DNA of 55,117 nucleotides. Origin: Gemmatimonadales bacterium. Its GTDB lineage: Bacteria; Gemmatimonadota; Gemmatimonadetes; Palauibacterales; Palauibacteraceae. The stretch is from the NCBI GenBank assembly GCA_009840115.1, contig VXOJ01000003.1:1-55117 (forward strand), read 5' to 3'. Positions 44,907 through 52,185 of this stretch are shown piece after piece (position 1 is the stretch's first letter; each line of letters begins with the position of its first letter). The notes beneath the pieces were generated by a model, which saw only the letters and a program-made list of their open reading frames with translations, made no database searches and had not been told where the DNA came from. The translations under genes and the position numbers were made by a program.

Positions 44907-45982
44907 GGGAACACCACCGTCTTGTTGCGCTTCGGCGTCTGGCCGACCGGGATGCGGGCGATCTCCTTCATCTCCTTCGTGTCGACAACGGAGACATCGT
45001 TCGAGCCCGCGTTCGCCACGTAGAGGTAACGGCTGTCCGGGGTCATCGTGAGCCAGTCGGGGATGTGGCCGACCTCGACCCCGCCCAGGTACTCGAGATC
45101 CGGCAGCGACCACGCGTAGACATGCCCGTTGGGCTTGCTCGTGGACCAGAGCTGCCGTCCGTCCGGCGACACCGCGAGGCCGTGTCCCGGCGACCCCTGC
45201 AGCGCGTCGTTCGTCACGCGCGAGATCGGAAGGCTCGGCATGTCCAGCTTTTGCACGACCCGCCGCTCCTCGAAGTCGACCACGTACACGCCGTGGTAGT
45301 TCGAGATCTGGATGAACAGCCGCCAGGTCGATCCGTCGGGATGCGTCTCGAACGCCATCGGGCGCACGCCGCCGTCCGCGTAGCCCCCCGTCGTGCGTCC
45401 GCTGAAGTGGAGCGACCAGATCGCCTCGTCGATCGCCGTATCGATGATCGTCAGCGTGCGCGCCCCGATCATCCCCGCCGCGACGTGCCGCCCGTCCGGC
45501 GACATGAACACGTTGTGCACGGTCCCCCGCGTGGGGATCGACTTCACGACCTCGCCTCTCTCCAGGTCCACGATGTCGACGCAACTGCAGTCCTGGATGA
45601 TCGCCACGTACACCTTCCGGCCGTCGTGGCTGATCGCGACGTTGTGCGGGCGCCCCGAGAGCGGTATCCGCTCCACGACTCTCATGACGTCCGTGGGGAC
45701 GATCTCCAGCGTGCGGTCGATCTCGTTGCTGAAGTAGAGCGTCCCGCCGTCCGGCGCCGCGGCGACCCCGTGCACCTTCGGAAGCCCCTCGATCACCTGT
45801 ACGACCTTGTTCGTCGCCGGATCGATGATGTGGACGTTGTCCCCCGCGGAGTTCGTCTGAACGATCCGCAGCTTCCCCTCCTGAGCCGCCGCGGCGGTGG
45901 CGGAGGAGAGCGCGAGGGCGAGAAGGCCCGGGACGATGGCCGCGGGAGAGTGGGCGCGGCAGGGCCGGAAGAGGCGTTTCAT
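44903..45982 (-). CDS. YncE-like YVTN beta-propeller protein, exported
   Basis: 359 residues; ATG with CGGAGG six bases upstream. Signal peptide IVPGLLALALSSATAAAAQ. A seven-bladed propeller of the YVTN/cytochrome cd1-like type: VHIIDPATNKVVQVIEG, HGVAAAPDGGTLYFSN, HNVAISHDGRKVYVA, HNVFMSPDGRHVAAG and YLYVANAGSNDVSVVD. It has no CxxCH, so it does not hold covalent haem itself; such propellers may bind haem d1, DNA or other proteins. It is first of a coupled three-gene set (propeller, dihaem protein, LhgO). Confidence 0.88.
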   Translation of the reverse strand: MKRLFRPCRAHSPAAIVPGLLALALSSATAAAAQEGKLRIVQTNSAGDNVHIIDPATNKVVQVIEGLPKVHGVAAAPDGGTLYFSNEIDRTLEIVPTDVMRVVERIPLSGRPHNVAISHDGRKVYVAIIQDCSCVDIVDLERGEVVKSIPTRGTVHNVFMSPDGRHVAAGMIGARTLTIIDTAIDEAIWSLHFSGRTTGGYADGGVRPMAFETHPDGSTWRLFIQISNYHGVYVVDFEERRVVQKLDMPSLPISRVTNDALQGSPGHGLAVSPDGRQLWSTSKPNGHVYAWSLPDLEYLGGVEVGHIPDWLTMTPDSRYLYVANAGSNDVSVVDTKEMKEIARIPVGQTPKRNKTVVFP

Positions 45983-46064
45983 CGTGAACCTCCGAAGTTC
46001 GCGAGAATCTTCCCAACGGTACGGTCCGGGCGTCTTGCCGGTCCATACCCCGAGGAGCCCCGGC

Positions 46065-47297
46065 TCAGCGGTTCGGCGGCATGACGATGTCGTCCGCGCC
46101 GAGGAAATCGGCGAGGTCGGCGACCGCGTCGTTCAGCCCGGCCTTGAAACGCGCGGTCGGGGCGAAGTCCGGCTCGAGGTGCAGCGCCCGGATCTCGAGC
46201 ACTCCGCGGTCGCGGTGCAGTTTGGGGTCGAGCCGGCCCACGAGGCGGCCCTCGTGCAGGATGGGCAGGACGTAGTAGCCGTACTTCCGCTTCGCGGCGG
46301 GAACGTAGATCTCGATGGTGTAGTGAAAGTCCAGGAGTTCGGCGGCGCGCTTCCGCTGCCAGAGCAGCGAGTCGAAGGGACAGATGAGCGTCGTCCCCGC
46401 GGGCTCCGGGAGCCGGTCGATGCCGTCCAGGTGTTCGGGCAGGGCGTAGCACGGCCCCCGCAGGCCCTCGACCTCGACCTCGACGATCCGCTTCTTCCGC
46501 AGGTTGCGGGCGATCGTCCGCCGCCGCTCCGCCGCGTTGAGTTCCGGCCCGGTGAAGTAGTTGACGAGGTGCCGCTCCGGGGCGATGCCACAGCCCGAAA
46601 GCCCGAGGAGGAGCCAACTGTCGTGGTACTCGGCCAGCGTCGCGGCCGGTCCGTCCGGGTAGACCCGTTCCGCCACGTCATAGACGCAGCGGAAGTGGCG
46701 CCGCCCCGTCACCGCGACGCGCCCGTCGTGCCACAGCAGCTTCAGCGAGCGCTTGTCCTCCTTCAGGCGCCACCCGAGCGAGTCCGTCTTCTCCTCGCGC
46801 TCGGCCGGCTGCGGCTGGAAGTCGACGCTCTCCAGCGGTCCTTCCGCGCGCAGCCGCCGCAGCACCCGCCGCTTCGACGCCGTCGAGGTCGCGTATCGGC
46901 TCCACCACGCGCGTCCCGACCAGCTCTCGGGCGGGAAGCGTCGCATGCGCCGCCGGCCGAGAGGGAGGTGGGAGATGGGAAGGATCGAGGCTTCGTGCCC
47001 CCAGTACTCGTACGCGAGGCGGTCGCCGTACACCCACCGATCCACGTCCGCGCGGTCGTACGAGCCGAACCGGCTCCAGAGCGTCAGGTAGTGCGCCCGG
47101 TCCACGACGTTCACGCTGTCGAGTTGGAGCGCGCCCGTCCGCTCGAGATGGCTGACGAAGGCCTGCCGGTTGATCGGCGCCGACCCCCGAGATCGTGCGA
47201 GACCCTGCCGGTGCAACCACAGCCGGACCACCGCGGCCCGCGAGAACCGGACGGAGCCGGTGCTCGGCGTCATCCGCGCGTCCGCTTCCGAATCCAT
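46065..47297 (-). CDS. ycaQ: Winged-helix DNA glycosylase of the YcaQ/AlkZ (HTH_42) family
   Basis: About 410 residues from ATG 47297; an ATG at 47273 is equally possible, and neither has a clear Shine-Dalgarno. The HTH_42 family removes bulky or cross-linked bases. The catalytic motif is QLD (Q58, D60) in ALQLDSVNVV, the QxD type of E. coli YcaQ that unhooks interstrand cross-links, in contrast to the QxQ of Streptomyces AlkZ. Further conserved: YEYWGHEASILP and C-terminal DPKLHRDRGVLEIR. Probably a genotoxin-resistance gene; no toxin biosynthesis genes are nearby. Confidence 0.88.
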   Translation of the reverse strand: MDSEADARMTPSTGSVRFSRAAVVRLWLHRQGLARSRGSAPINRQAFVSHLERTGALQLDSVNVVDRAHYLTLWSRFGSYDRADVDRWVYGDRLAYEYWGHEASILPISHLPLGRRRMRRFPPESWSGRAWWSRYATSTASKRRVLRRLRAEGPLESVDFQPQPAEREEKTDSLGWRLKEDKRSLKLLWHDGRVAVTGRRHFRCVYDVAERVYPDGPAATLAEYHDSWLLLGLSGCGIAPERHLVNYFTGPELNAAERRRTIARNLRKKRIVEVEVEGLRGPCYALPEHLDGIDRLPEPAGTTLICPFDSLLWQRKRAAELLDFHYTIEIYVPAAKRKYGYYVLPILHEGRLVGRLDPKLHRDRGVLEIRALHLEPDFAPTARFKAGLNDAVADLADFLGADDIVMPPNR

Positions 47298-47555
47298 GCG
47301 AAGGTCGGCTCGCGGGCGTATGAGGCGAGCGGGAACAGCGGGTGCCCGCACCCGGGCATGATCACACCTCTCGGTTGGCAAGCCGTCGTTGGTCGCGCGC
47401 GCAGGATACTGCACAGCCAACGTAGCGACGATGTACCCCGAGTCCGAGCGCCAGTTTGCCGCCGCCCGCGGTCGGGATGTTCCCGGAGCGCATCGTGGCC
47501 ACCAAGGGCGGGCTGTCGTTCGGTGGGGAAGAAGAGGAACGGGCCCGAGAGAGCG
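47298..47555. other. Intergenic, no gene seen
   Basis: About 260 bases upstream of the YcaQ gene without a convincing reading frame on either strand. Short high-GC frames exist but lack start signals and recognisable sequence. Confidence 0.6.
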
Positions 47556-47584
47556 TTGACCCGTTCACCCATCACCCTTACCTA
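47556..47584 (+). promoter_or_regulatory. Candidate promoter for a short structured transcript
   Basis: TTGACC (47556-47561), 17 bases, then TACCTA (47579-47584). The -35 box is five of six to consensus; the -10 box is weak. Exactly the same TTGAC-17-TACCTA layout occurs before the arsR-type gene at 50528. A start near 47591 would place the tandem hairpins directly in the leader. Confidence 0.4.
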
Positions 47585-47592
47585 TCATTCAG

Positions 47593-47665
47593 TACAACCC
47601 CTCGGCCGGTTTCATGGCCGAGCGTTACAACCCCAGGGGGCCGCTTGCGGCTCCCTGTTTTATTT
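47593..47665 (+). ncRNA. Tandem-hairpin leader or small RNA ending in a terminator
   Basis: Two units, 33 bases apart, each of TACAACCCC (47593-47601 and 47626-47634) followed by a hairpin. Hairpin 1 is CTCGGCC/GGCCGAG (47601-47622). Hairpin 2 is GGGGGCCG/CGGCTCCC with one G-U pair (47636-47655), followed by TGTTTTATTT. The second hairpin plus T-tract is a textbook intrinsic terminator. The unit lies between a candidate promoter and an NYN-type reading frame starting at 47673, so it could be an attenuator or a roughly 75-base small RNA. No known family recognised. Confidence 0.5.
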
Positions 47666-47672
47666 GCTGCGT

Positions 47673-47858
47673 ATGCGCGTTCGACTCTTCGTAGATTTCT
47701 GGAACTTGCAGATCGCTTGGAACCAGGTTCACGGGCGGGACGGCCGCCGACCCCGCATACCATGGGAGGCGACGCTCCCTGCTGTGCTCACAAGGCATGC
47801 GAGTGGGTCACCGTCAAGGGAAGGCCCATGTGACTCGGCAATTGCCGTCAGCGATTAG
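47673..47858 (+). pseudogene. N-terminal fragment of an NYN-domain (PIN-like RNase) protein
   Basis: 61 residues beginning MRVRLFVDFWNLQIAWNQ. VDFWNLQ is the first strand and acidic turn (D8, N11) of NYN-domain RNases related to LabA and PIN. A full domain needs 150 or more residues with further acidic positions; here the frame runs into unrelated sequence (SPSREGPCDSAIAVSD) and stops. Either truncated by a deletion near 47800 or a very short decoy. It begins 8 bases after the T-tract of a terminator-like hairpin and has no clear ribosome site. Confidence 0.5.
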
Positions 47859-47893
47859 CCAAGATCTCCATGGCCGTGCGGCGGCGAACCGAG

Positions 47894-47929
47894 CAGAGAA
47901 CACGAAGGCCCGCGCCGGAGCGCGGGCCT
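47894..47929 (-). terminator. Candidate terminator of the arsR operon
   Basis: Perfect 9-base stem AGGCCCGCG/CGCGGGCCT with a six-base loop (47906-47929). On the minus strand it is followed by TTCGTGTTCTCT, a T-rich but interrupted tract. It lies about 160 bases downstream of the propeller-protein stop at 48087, so it could end the arsR-SRPBCC-propeller transcript. Confidence 0.45.
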
Positions 47930-48038
47930 CGGAACGGGGGCAGTACGATGAAGATCCACCGTAGGGCGTCCCGACAGGACCGTAGCGGACGGTCTCCTAC
48001 ACAGCAAGCTGACGCTCTCCCGGAGTCCGGCCGCCGGG

Positions 48039-48056
48039 ACGTTCCCGCGGGAACGT
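48039..48056. promoter_or_regulatory. 18-base perfect palindrome
   Basis: ACGTTCCCGCGGGAACGT is its own reverse complement. It lies 30 bases past the stop of the minus-strand gene ending at 48087. It has no loop and no T-tract, so a dimeric protein-binding site is more likely than a terminator; which regulator binds is unknown. Confidence 0.4.
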
Positions 48057-48086
48057 GTAAGCCTCAGCGTCTTGTTGCGAGAACGC

Positions 48087-49637
48087 TCACGGCAGCGCGG
48101 GAATCCACCGACCTTCCCGCTCGTCCTCCGGGGTCGACACCAAGTCGACAACGGTTCCGTCCTCGATGCGGACCGCACGGATGTCGTATTGCTTCCCGTC
48201 GTCGCTCGCCGAGAACATCAACCACCGGTCATCGGGAGACCACCGCGGGCTGTACCTGAAGCCCGGTCCGCTGGTCACTCGGCGCTGGTTGTCGCCACCC
48301 AGGTCGCTCACGACGATCTGCGCGCCGTCGTCCGATTCGGAGTGAAACGCAATCCGGTCGCCCGAGTGGGAGAATGTGGCCGAGTAGTTGCTCAGCGTGG
48401 ACCGGGTGAGTTGCGACTCGAGGCCGGTAGCAAGGTCCATCACAAACACATCGGGTCGCTCCCCGACCATCCGGGCAAACAGGATCGACGCCCCGTCGGC
48501 TGACCAGTCGCTCGGGCCCAGGGCAGACGTCAACGGCGCAGCCGTGAGCTGATCGACCGTACGCTGCGCCACGTCGACTGCGTAGATGTGCCCCGGGAAT
48601 GGGCCGAGGACGCCCGGCTCGAATCCTCGAGTGGACATGAACGCGAGGCGCCGGCCGTCCGGCGACCAGACCGGATTGACGTCGTACGCGGCATGTTGAA
48701 CCACGCTCCGCGGACGACCGCCGGCCAAGTCCATGACGTAGAGGTCGTAGTTGCTCCCGCGCCGCACCTGGAAAGCAACGGACGAGCCGTCGGGCGAGAC
48801 TTGCCCCCCGTTGGCTCCACCCTCAGGCGTTCCCATGGCGGTCAGCCGGCGGGTCGTCCCGGCCGCCCGGTCGAGGACATACAGATCCGACGTCCCGTCA
48901 CGCGACCCGGTAAACAGGATCCGCGCGCGGTCCATGGACCAAGCCAGAGTCGGATCGCCGCCGCCGGCCGCCGGCCGGTTCGGGCCGATCATGAGTTCGG
49001 TCACGTGCAGGCTCAGGTCACCGCCGATGGCGAGGCCGATCGCTCCGTCCGTGGTGAGTCCCGCGTCCGAAAGCTCCGCGGCGACGGCATCGTTGATGAA
49101 GAAGGACACGACGCCATCTTGGACGTCGACGGCGAGCCGGTTCTCGACCGGGCCGTCCGTCGGCCTCAGCGGCACGATGTCGGCGTGTTCGGTCCAGGGA
49201 ATCAGCTCGTGGACCTGCTCCCCGGCATGGTGGGCGACGCGAAACCGCCCGTCGTTTCGGACCTGAAACGAGACGTACGTGGACGATTCGCCTTCGAACT
49301 CGCTGCCCCCGAGAAACAGGCCATACGGGGTTCCCATGTCGGGCGTGGGAAACAGAAACATCTTGCTGGTGACGCTGAAGTTCCCCGACGCGAAACTCCC
49401 GGGCTCCCTCAGCAGGGCACCCGGACCCGCGAAGATGTGCCAACCGGGCCGCATGACCACGAAGCGGCGCTCCACCGCTTCGTTCCGGTCCGGGTGCAGG
49501 ACCTGCCAGTGCGGAGGGCGCTCCATGTTCCCTCCCGATTGCGCCAGCGTGGCCGTCGCCGTCGCGGCCAGCGCGACTAGCACCAGTCCCGCGATCACGA
49601 GACAGAATCGTTCGGAACTTCCTCGCTTCCAATTCAT
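48087..49637 (-). CDS. Exported TolB-type propeller protein with lectin-like N-terminal domain
   Basis: 516 residues; ATG at 49637 with AAGGAG seven bases upstream. Signal peptide FCLVIAGLVLVALAATATATLAQ. Residues about 40-225 look like a concanavalin-like beta-sandwich (SFASGNFSVTSKMFLF, YVSFQVRNDGRFRVAHH, NRLAVDVQDGVVSFFIND). Residues about 235-516 are TolB-type propeller repeats (AWSMDRARILFTGSRDG, VSPDGSSVAFQVRRG, WSPDGRRLAFMS, WSPDDRWLMFSASDDG). It has no catalytic domain behind the propeller, unlike the S9 proteins. Third gene of the operon with an ArsR-type repressor and an SRPBCC protein (35 bases after the latter), so its expression is probably under the same control. Function unknown. 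Confidence 0.8.
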   Translation of the reverse strand: MNWKRGSSERFCLVIAGLVLVALAATATATLAQSGGNMERPPHWQVLHPDRNEAVERRFVVMRPGWHIFAGPGALLREPGSFASGNFSVTSKMFLFPTPDMGTPYGLFLGGSEFEGESSTYVSFQVRNDGRFRVAHHAGEQVHELIPWTEHADIVPLRPTDGPVENRLAVDVQDGVVSFFINDAVAAELSDAGLTTDGAIGLAIGGDLSLHVTELMIGPNRPAAGGGDPTLAWSMDRARILFTGSRDGTSDLYVLDRAAGTTRRLTAMGTPEGGANGGQVSPDGSSVAFQVRRGSNYDLYVMDLAGGRPRSVVQHAAYDVNPVWSPDGRRLAFMSTRGFEPGVLGPFPGHIYAVDVAQRTVDQLTAAPLTSALGPSDWSADGASILFARMVGERPDVFVMDLATGLESQLTRSTLSNYSATFSHSGDRIAFHSESDDGAQIVVSDLGGDNQRRVTSGPGFRYSPRWSPDDRWLMFSASDDGKQYDIRAVRIEDGTVVDLVSTPEDEREGRWIPALP

Positions 49638-49672
49638 GAATGGGCTCCTTGGTGCCTTTCGGATGCCGGGGG

Positions 49673-50185
49673 TCAGTCGACCGGCCAGTGTTCCGTCCGG
49701 CATTTTTTCGGTGAGAACGGCTGCGTCGCCCGGAAAAAAGCGAACATGGCTCTCGTCCCCAGGCTGGGCCGGCCGGTTTCGATGACGGCCTTGAGCGTAT
49801 TGACGATCATCGAGCCGCCCTGAACCATCTGCTTGGCCGACTTCGTGCCGAGCGGCAGGTCCTCGATCGTCAACGTGAACTCCACTCCGCCTTCGACCGG
49901 CTCGAGGTCGTAGGTGACCTTGCTGGCCGGTTCGTTCAGGTGGGTGAAGCGAAACGTGTGGCTGAACCTCTGGTACGGCCGGACCTCGAGTATCTCTCCA
50001 ACGACGCCCGTGTACGCGTTGTTGGGAGTCCGCATCGCGAGCTTCGATCCCGGACGCAAAGCGGAGACGTCCATCCGCGAGTTGAAGAAGCACGCGATTG
50101 GCTCGTCCGTCTTTGTGATCTCCCGCCAAACCTCCTCAACGGACCCGCGAATGACGATGCGGAATACTTGGGTGGTTTCAGGCAC
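49673..50185 (-). CDS. SRPBCC (AHSA1/START-like) domain protein
   Basis: 170 residues from a GTG overlapping the upstream repressor gene by 8 bases, with GGAGG upstream. The fold is seen in IRGSVEEVWREIT, SRMDVSALRPGSKL, YTGVVGEILEVRPYQRFSHTF, the strand VTYDLEPVEGGVEFTLTIED and a C-terminal helix. SRPBCC proteins bind hydrophobic ligands. Pairs of an ArsR-type regulator with an SRPBCC protein are common and thought to sense or handle small molecules. The ligand is unknown. Confidence 0.88.
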   Translation of the reverse strand: MPETTQVFRIVIRGSVEEVWREITKTDEPIACFFNSRMDVSALRPGSKLAMRTPNNAYTGVVGEILEVRPYQRFSHTFRFTHLNEPASKVTYDLEPVEGGVEFTLTIEDLPLGTKSAKQMVQGGSMIVNTLKAVIETGRPSLGTRAMFAFFRATQPFSPKKCRTEHWPVD

Positions 50186-50528
50186 TTTGTATTTCCTCCA
50201 TTTCCGCGCGGCCTTCGATTCGGGTCTTGAGATCGGCCATGCGGCCGGCCCAGAAGCCCGCGTATTGAGTGGTCCACCGGTCGTAGACCAGTTGGATGGG
50301 GACAGGGTTAAAGAAGAGGTGTCGGACGCGGCCCTTCTTCCTGGAGGTGATCAGATCGGCTGCTTCCAGGATTCGGAGGTGCTTCATCACGGCGATGCGG
50401 CTGATGTCGAAGTGCGACGCCACCGCCGTGACGCTCATGCCGGGCACTGAACTCACCAAGTCGAGCATCCGGCGGCGGCTGGGATGGGCCATCGCGGCGA
50501 GCACGCGATCGAGCTGAGACGTATCCAT
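50178..50528 (-). CDS. ArsR-family winged-helix repressor
   Basis: 116 residues. The HTH is AMAHPSRRRMLDLV and MSVTAVASHFDISRIAVMKHL with the wing SRKKGRVRHLFF (each piece below 20 residues or split here). The metal-binding cysteine motif of ArsR/SmtB is missing, so it probably senses an organic ligand through its partner. The 3' end overlaps the SRPBCC gene. The gene has no Shine-Dalgarno: the bases before its ATG are filled by a perfect palindrome that lies over the -10 region, suggesting leaderless, self-regulated expression. Confidence 0.9.
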   Translation of the reverse strand: MDTSQLDRVLAAMAHPSRRRMLDLVSSVPGMSVTAVASHFDISRIAVMKHLRILEAADLITSRKKGRVRHLFFNPVPIQLVYDRWTTQYAGFWAGRMADLKTRIEGRAEMEEIQSA

Positions 50529-50531
50529 GAG

Positions 50532-50550
50532 CCGATAGGTAACCTATCGG
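50532..50550 (-). promoter_or_regulatory. Operator palindrome before the arsR-type gene
   Basis: CCGATAGGTAACCTATCGG on the plus strand: two perfect 9-base arms around one central base, starting 4 bases upstream of the ATG (50528). Position and symmetry fit the operator of the adjacent repressor. Confidence 0.7.
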
Positions 50551-50564
50551 TTACATGTTGTCAA
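50536..50564 (-). promoter_or_regulatory. arsR operon promoter, probably leaderless
   Basis: On the minus strand a consensus -35 TTGACA (50564-50559), a spacer of 17 and TACCTA (50541-50536), which overlaps the operator. A start about 7 bases on would fall at or next to the A of the ATG (50528). Confidence 0.55.
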
Positions 50565-50900
50565 CGGAGGGATGGGCAACCCTGGCGGCGCGGAGACGGC
50601 GGCGGGCGCAGGAGGACGGCGCGCGTCCGGTCACGGGGCAGTGCGCCGAGGCGGTCACTCACGGTAGGGTGCAAGAGGGACGGCGGCCTTCGCTGAGCCC
50701 AGCAATCCGCCGGGAGGTCGGCTCCGGCCGGGCCACGCCGTAACGCGATGCGAGCGTTGCCCCGCCGAACGGCTACGGATCCCTGGGGCGCCACCCGTCA
50801 GTAACGCTTGGTCGTGGGAACGGATTGCGTCGGCTCATGTTACTCGGTAGTGGCCGTCCCGCAGCCTTGGCACAAACCTAGGGCGCGGTAGAGGCGATGC
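50565..50900. other. Intergenic, no gene seen
   Basis: About 335 bases between the arsR promoter and a small minus-strand gene. Frames on both strands are short, Arg/Pro-rich and without start signals; no tRNA, repeat or terminator recognised. Confidence 0.6.
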
Positions 50901-51194
50901 CTAATACGCCAGCGGATCCCACACGAGTTCAACCCGTACGGTGGCCTCATCGACAAGCCGAGGCTTCACGGCGATCCTCCGAGGGCGTTGATGGCTTAGC
51001 AGTGGCACGATAATCAGGATCTTGTCGTCGCTGAGTCCGTGGTGCTGCCACCAGATGATGCGTTCGTACAAGGCGAGGGTCGCTGTACCATCTCCCTCGA
51101 GAGCCATCGACACTTCGGGATCGTACTCGATCGCGAACAGCCGCGGCAGCGGCGGCGCTTGCAGGCTTTTCAGCAACGTTGTAAGATCAGCCAT
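50901..51194 (-). CDS. Small protein of unknown function
   Basis: 97 residues from ATG 51194, with AGGGA eight bases upstream. The sequence (ADLTTLLKSLQAPPLP at the start, LYERIIWWQHHGLSDDKILIIVPLL in two pieces, RPRRIAVKPRLVDEATVRVELVWDPLAY at the end) has normal amino-acid balance and predicted mixed alpha/beta structure. The WWQHHG segment is distinctive. It has no signal peptide and no family I recognise. A near-consensus promoter and a long hairpin leader precede it, which supports a real gene with post-transcriptional control. Confidence 0.65.
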   Translation of the reverse strand: MADLTTLLKSLQAPPLPRLFAIEYDPEVSMALEGDGTATLALYERIIWWQHHGLSDDKILIIVPLLSHQRPRRIAVKPRLVDEATVRVELVWDPLAY

Positions 51195-51245
51195 TGGTGC
51201 ATCCCTAACCCGGGGACTGCCCAGCCGGGGCCGCCAACCCCAGCC

Positions 51246-51274
51246 CACAACGCCCGCCACCCGCGGGCGTTGTG
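51246..51274 (-). promoter_or_regulatory. Long hairpin in the leader of the 97-residue gene
   Basis: Perfect 11-base stem CACAACGCCCG/CGGGCGTTGTG with a seven-base loop, inside the predicted transcribed leader (start near 51305, ATG at 51194). On the minus strand no T-tract follows. Could protect, bind protein, or regulate translation. Confidence 0.55.
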
Positions 51275-51311
51275 CGTACTACCTACTGCTCCCACCTCCT
51301 CGCGGGCCGGT

Positions 51312-51340
51312 AGTATAACCAGATCAGCGATCGATTTCAA
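51312..51340 (-). promoter_or_regulatory. Near-consensus sigma-70-type promoter
   Basis: On the minus strand TTGAAA (51340-51335), spacer 17, TATACT (51317-51312). The best promoter match I see in the window. It drives toward the small gene at 51194-50901 with a leader of about 110 bases. Confidence 0.65.
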
Positions 51341-51846
51341 CTAATCGACAGCGCCTAAATATCGTTGAAAAAGCACCTGCCGTATTGGCAGAAATGGGTC
51401 CCTTTGCCGCGTCTCGAAGGCCCCCACGATCCGGCACAGGAGGCTGATGGGTCCGCGCACCGAGGCGAAAGCGTCTTCGGGTCCCTGCGGGTCGTTGACG
51501 GTACCAGGGTGGGGCCGGGCAGGAGCGGGCGGCAAAGCGGTTCAGCTTGCGGTAGAAAGCGTCGACCGTAGCTTTCGGATGACGCTTCAAACCGCAAGCA
51601 GGTGGCGCGATGCCGCCCCGTCCCAGGCTCAGGGCTTCGAGGGCGCGACGCCGGAGGCTTTGGCACGGAGCGCTGCTCCGGACGATCGACGAGCGGCGAA
51701 AGCTCGCCGCCCTCGGTGAAGCAGAGGGCTTCTTAGAACGAGGAGGTGAGGGCCCGCCCGGAGTCAAACCGGGAATCTCCTGGGGGAACCAATCCGAGTG
51801 ACTTGTCATTCGTCCACGAGCGGCCTCCAACCCACCAGCGACTGAT
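51341..51846. other. Intergenic, no gene seen
   Basis: About 500 bases. Minus-strand frames here are Arg/Pro/Ser-rich and look like chance. The plus strand near 51750-51780 carries a hairpin that, read on the minus strand, resembles a tRNA T-arm (CCCGG, loop TTTGACT, CCGGG), but no acceptor partner is found. GC drops sharply after about 51830. Confidence 0.6.
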
Positions 51847-52185
51847 ATGGAAGTGATGGCTAAGATAACGGACGAACGGAAACGCGAGCTCGATCGGAAG
51901 ATCCGAGCGATTCAAGACAACGGCAATCTCAACCTCACGGCCGGCGAGGAGATTGAGATGCCGATGGGTGTAGTATTCGGGCATGGCCGAGTCTTCGTAG
52001 AAGCATCATCAGACTTGGCGTTTTTTCGGTGTACAATCCCGGCACCAGACAAGCCGACGAAACACCTGATCATCCCGCTCAACGCTCAACAGGCTGCAGA
52101 GATGGGGTACCTGCTTCAAGAGTTGGCTAAGAAGCTCCAACCGTTGCGAGCGGATTCGGCCAATGTTCAGGCAGACGTCCGGTAG
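51847..52185 (+). CDS. Unknown protein, first gene of a low-GC pair
   Basis: 112 residues from ATG 51847; ATG 51856 (after GGAAGTG) is the alternative. The N-terminal third is charged (DERKRELDRKIRAIQDN). The middle is beta-rich (MPMGVVFGHGRVFVEASSD, FFRCTIPAPD), and the end is a long helix (QQAAEMGYLLQELAKKLQPL). No signal peptide. GC is near 50%, far below the rest of the window, and codon use changes accordingly, indicating acquisition by transfer. It ends directly against the next gene, so the two are a unit. I know no family for it. Confidence 0.75.
   Translation: MEVMAKITDERKRELDRKIRAIQDNGNLNLTAGEEIEMPMGVVFGHGRVFVEASSDLAFFRCTIPAPDKPTKHLIIPLNAQQAAEMGYLLQELAKKLQPLRADSANVQADVR

Noticed and set aside
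51745..51815. A tRNA gene on the minus strand
   Set aside because: Only a T-arm-like hairpin is present. No matching 5' acceptor strand, D-arm or anticodon arm could be found upstream.
51324..51830. 168-codon minus-strand frame
   Set aside because: Contains the T-arm-like hairpin and Pro/Arg/Ser-rich sequence; no start signal and no family.
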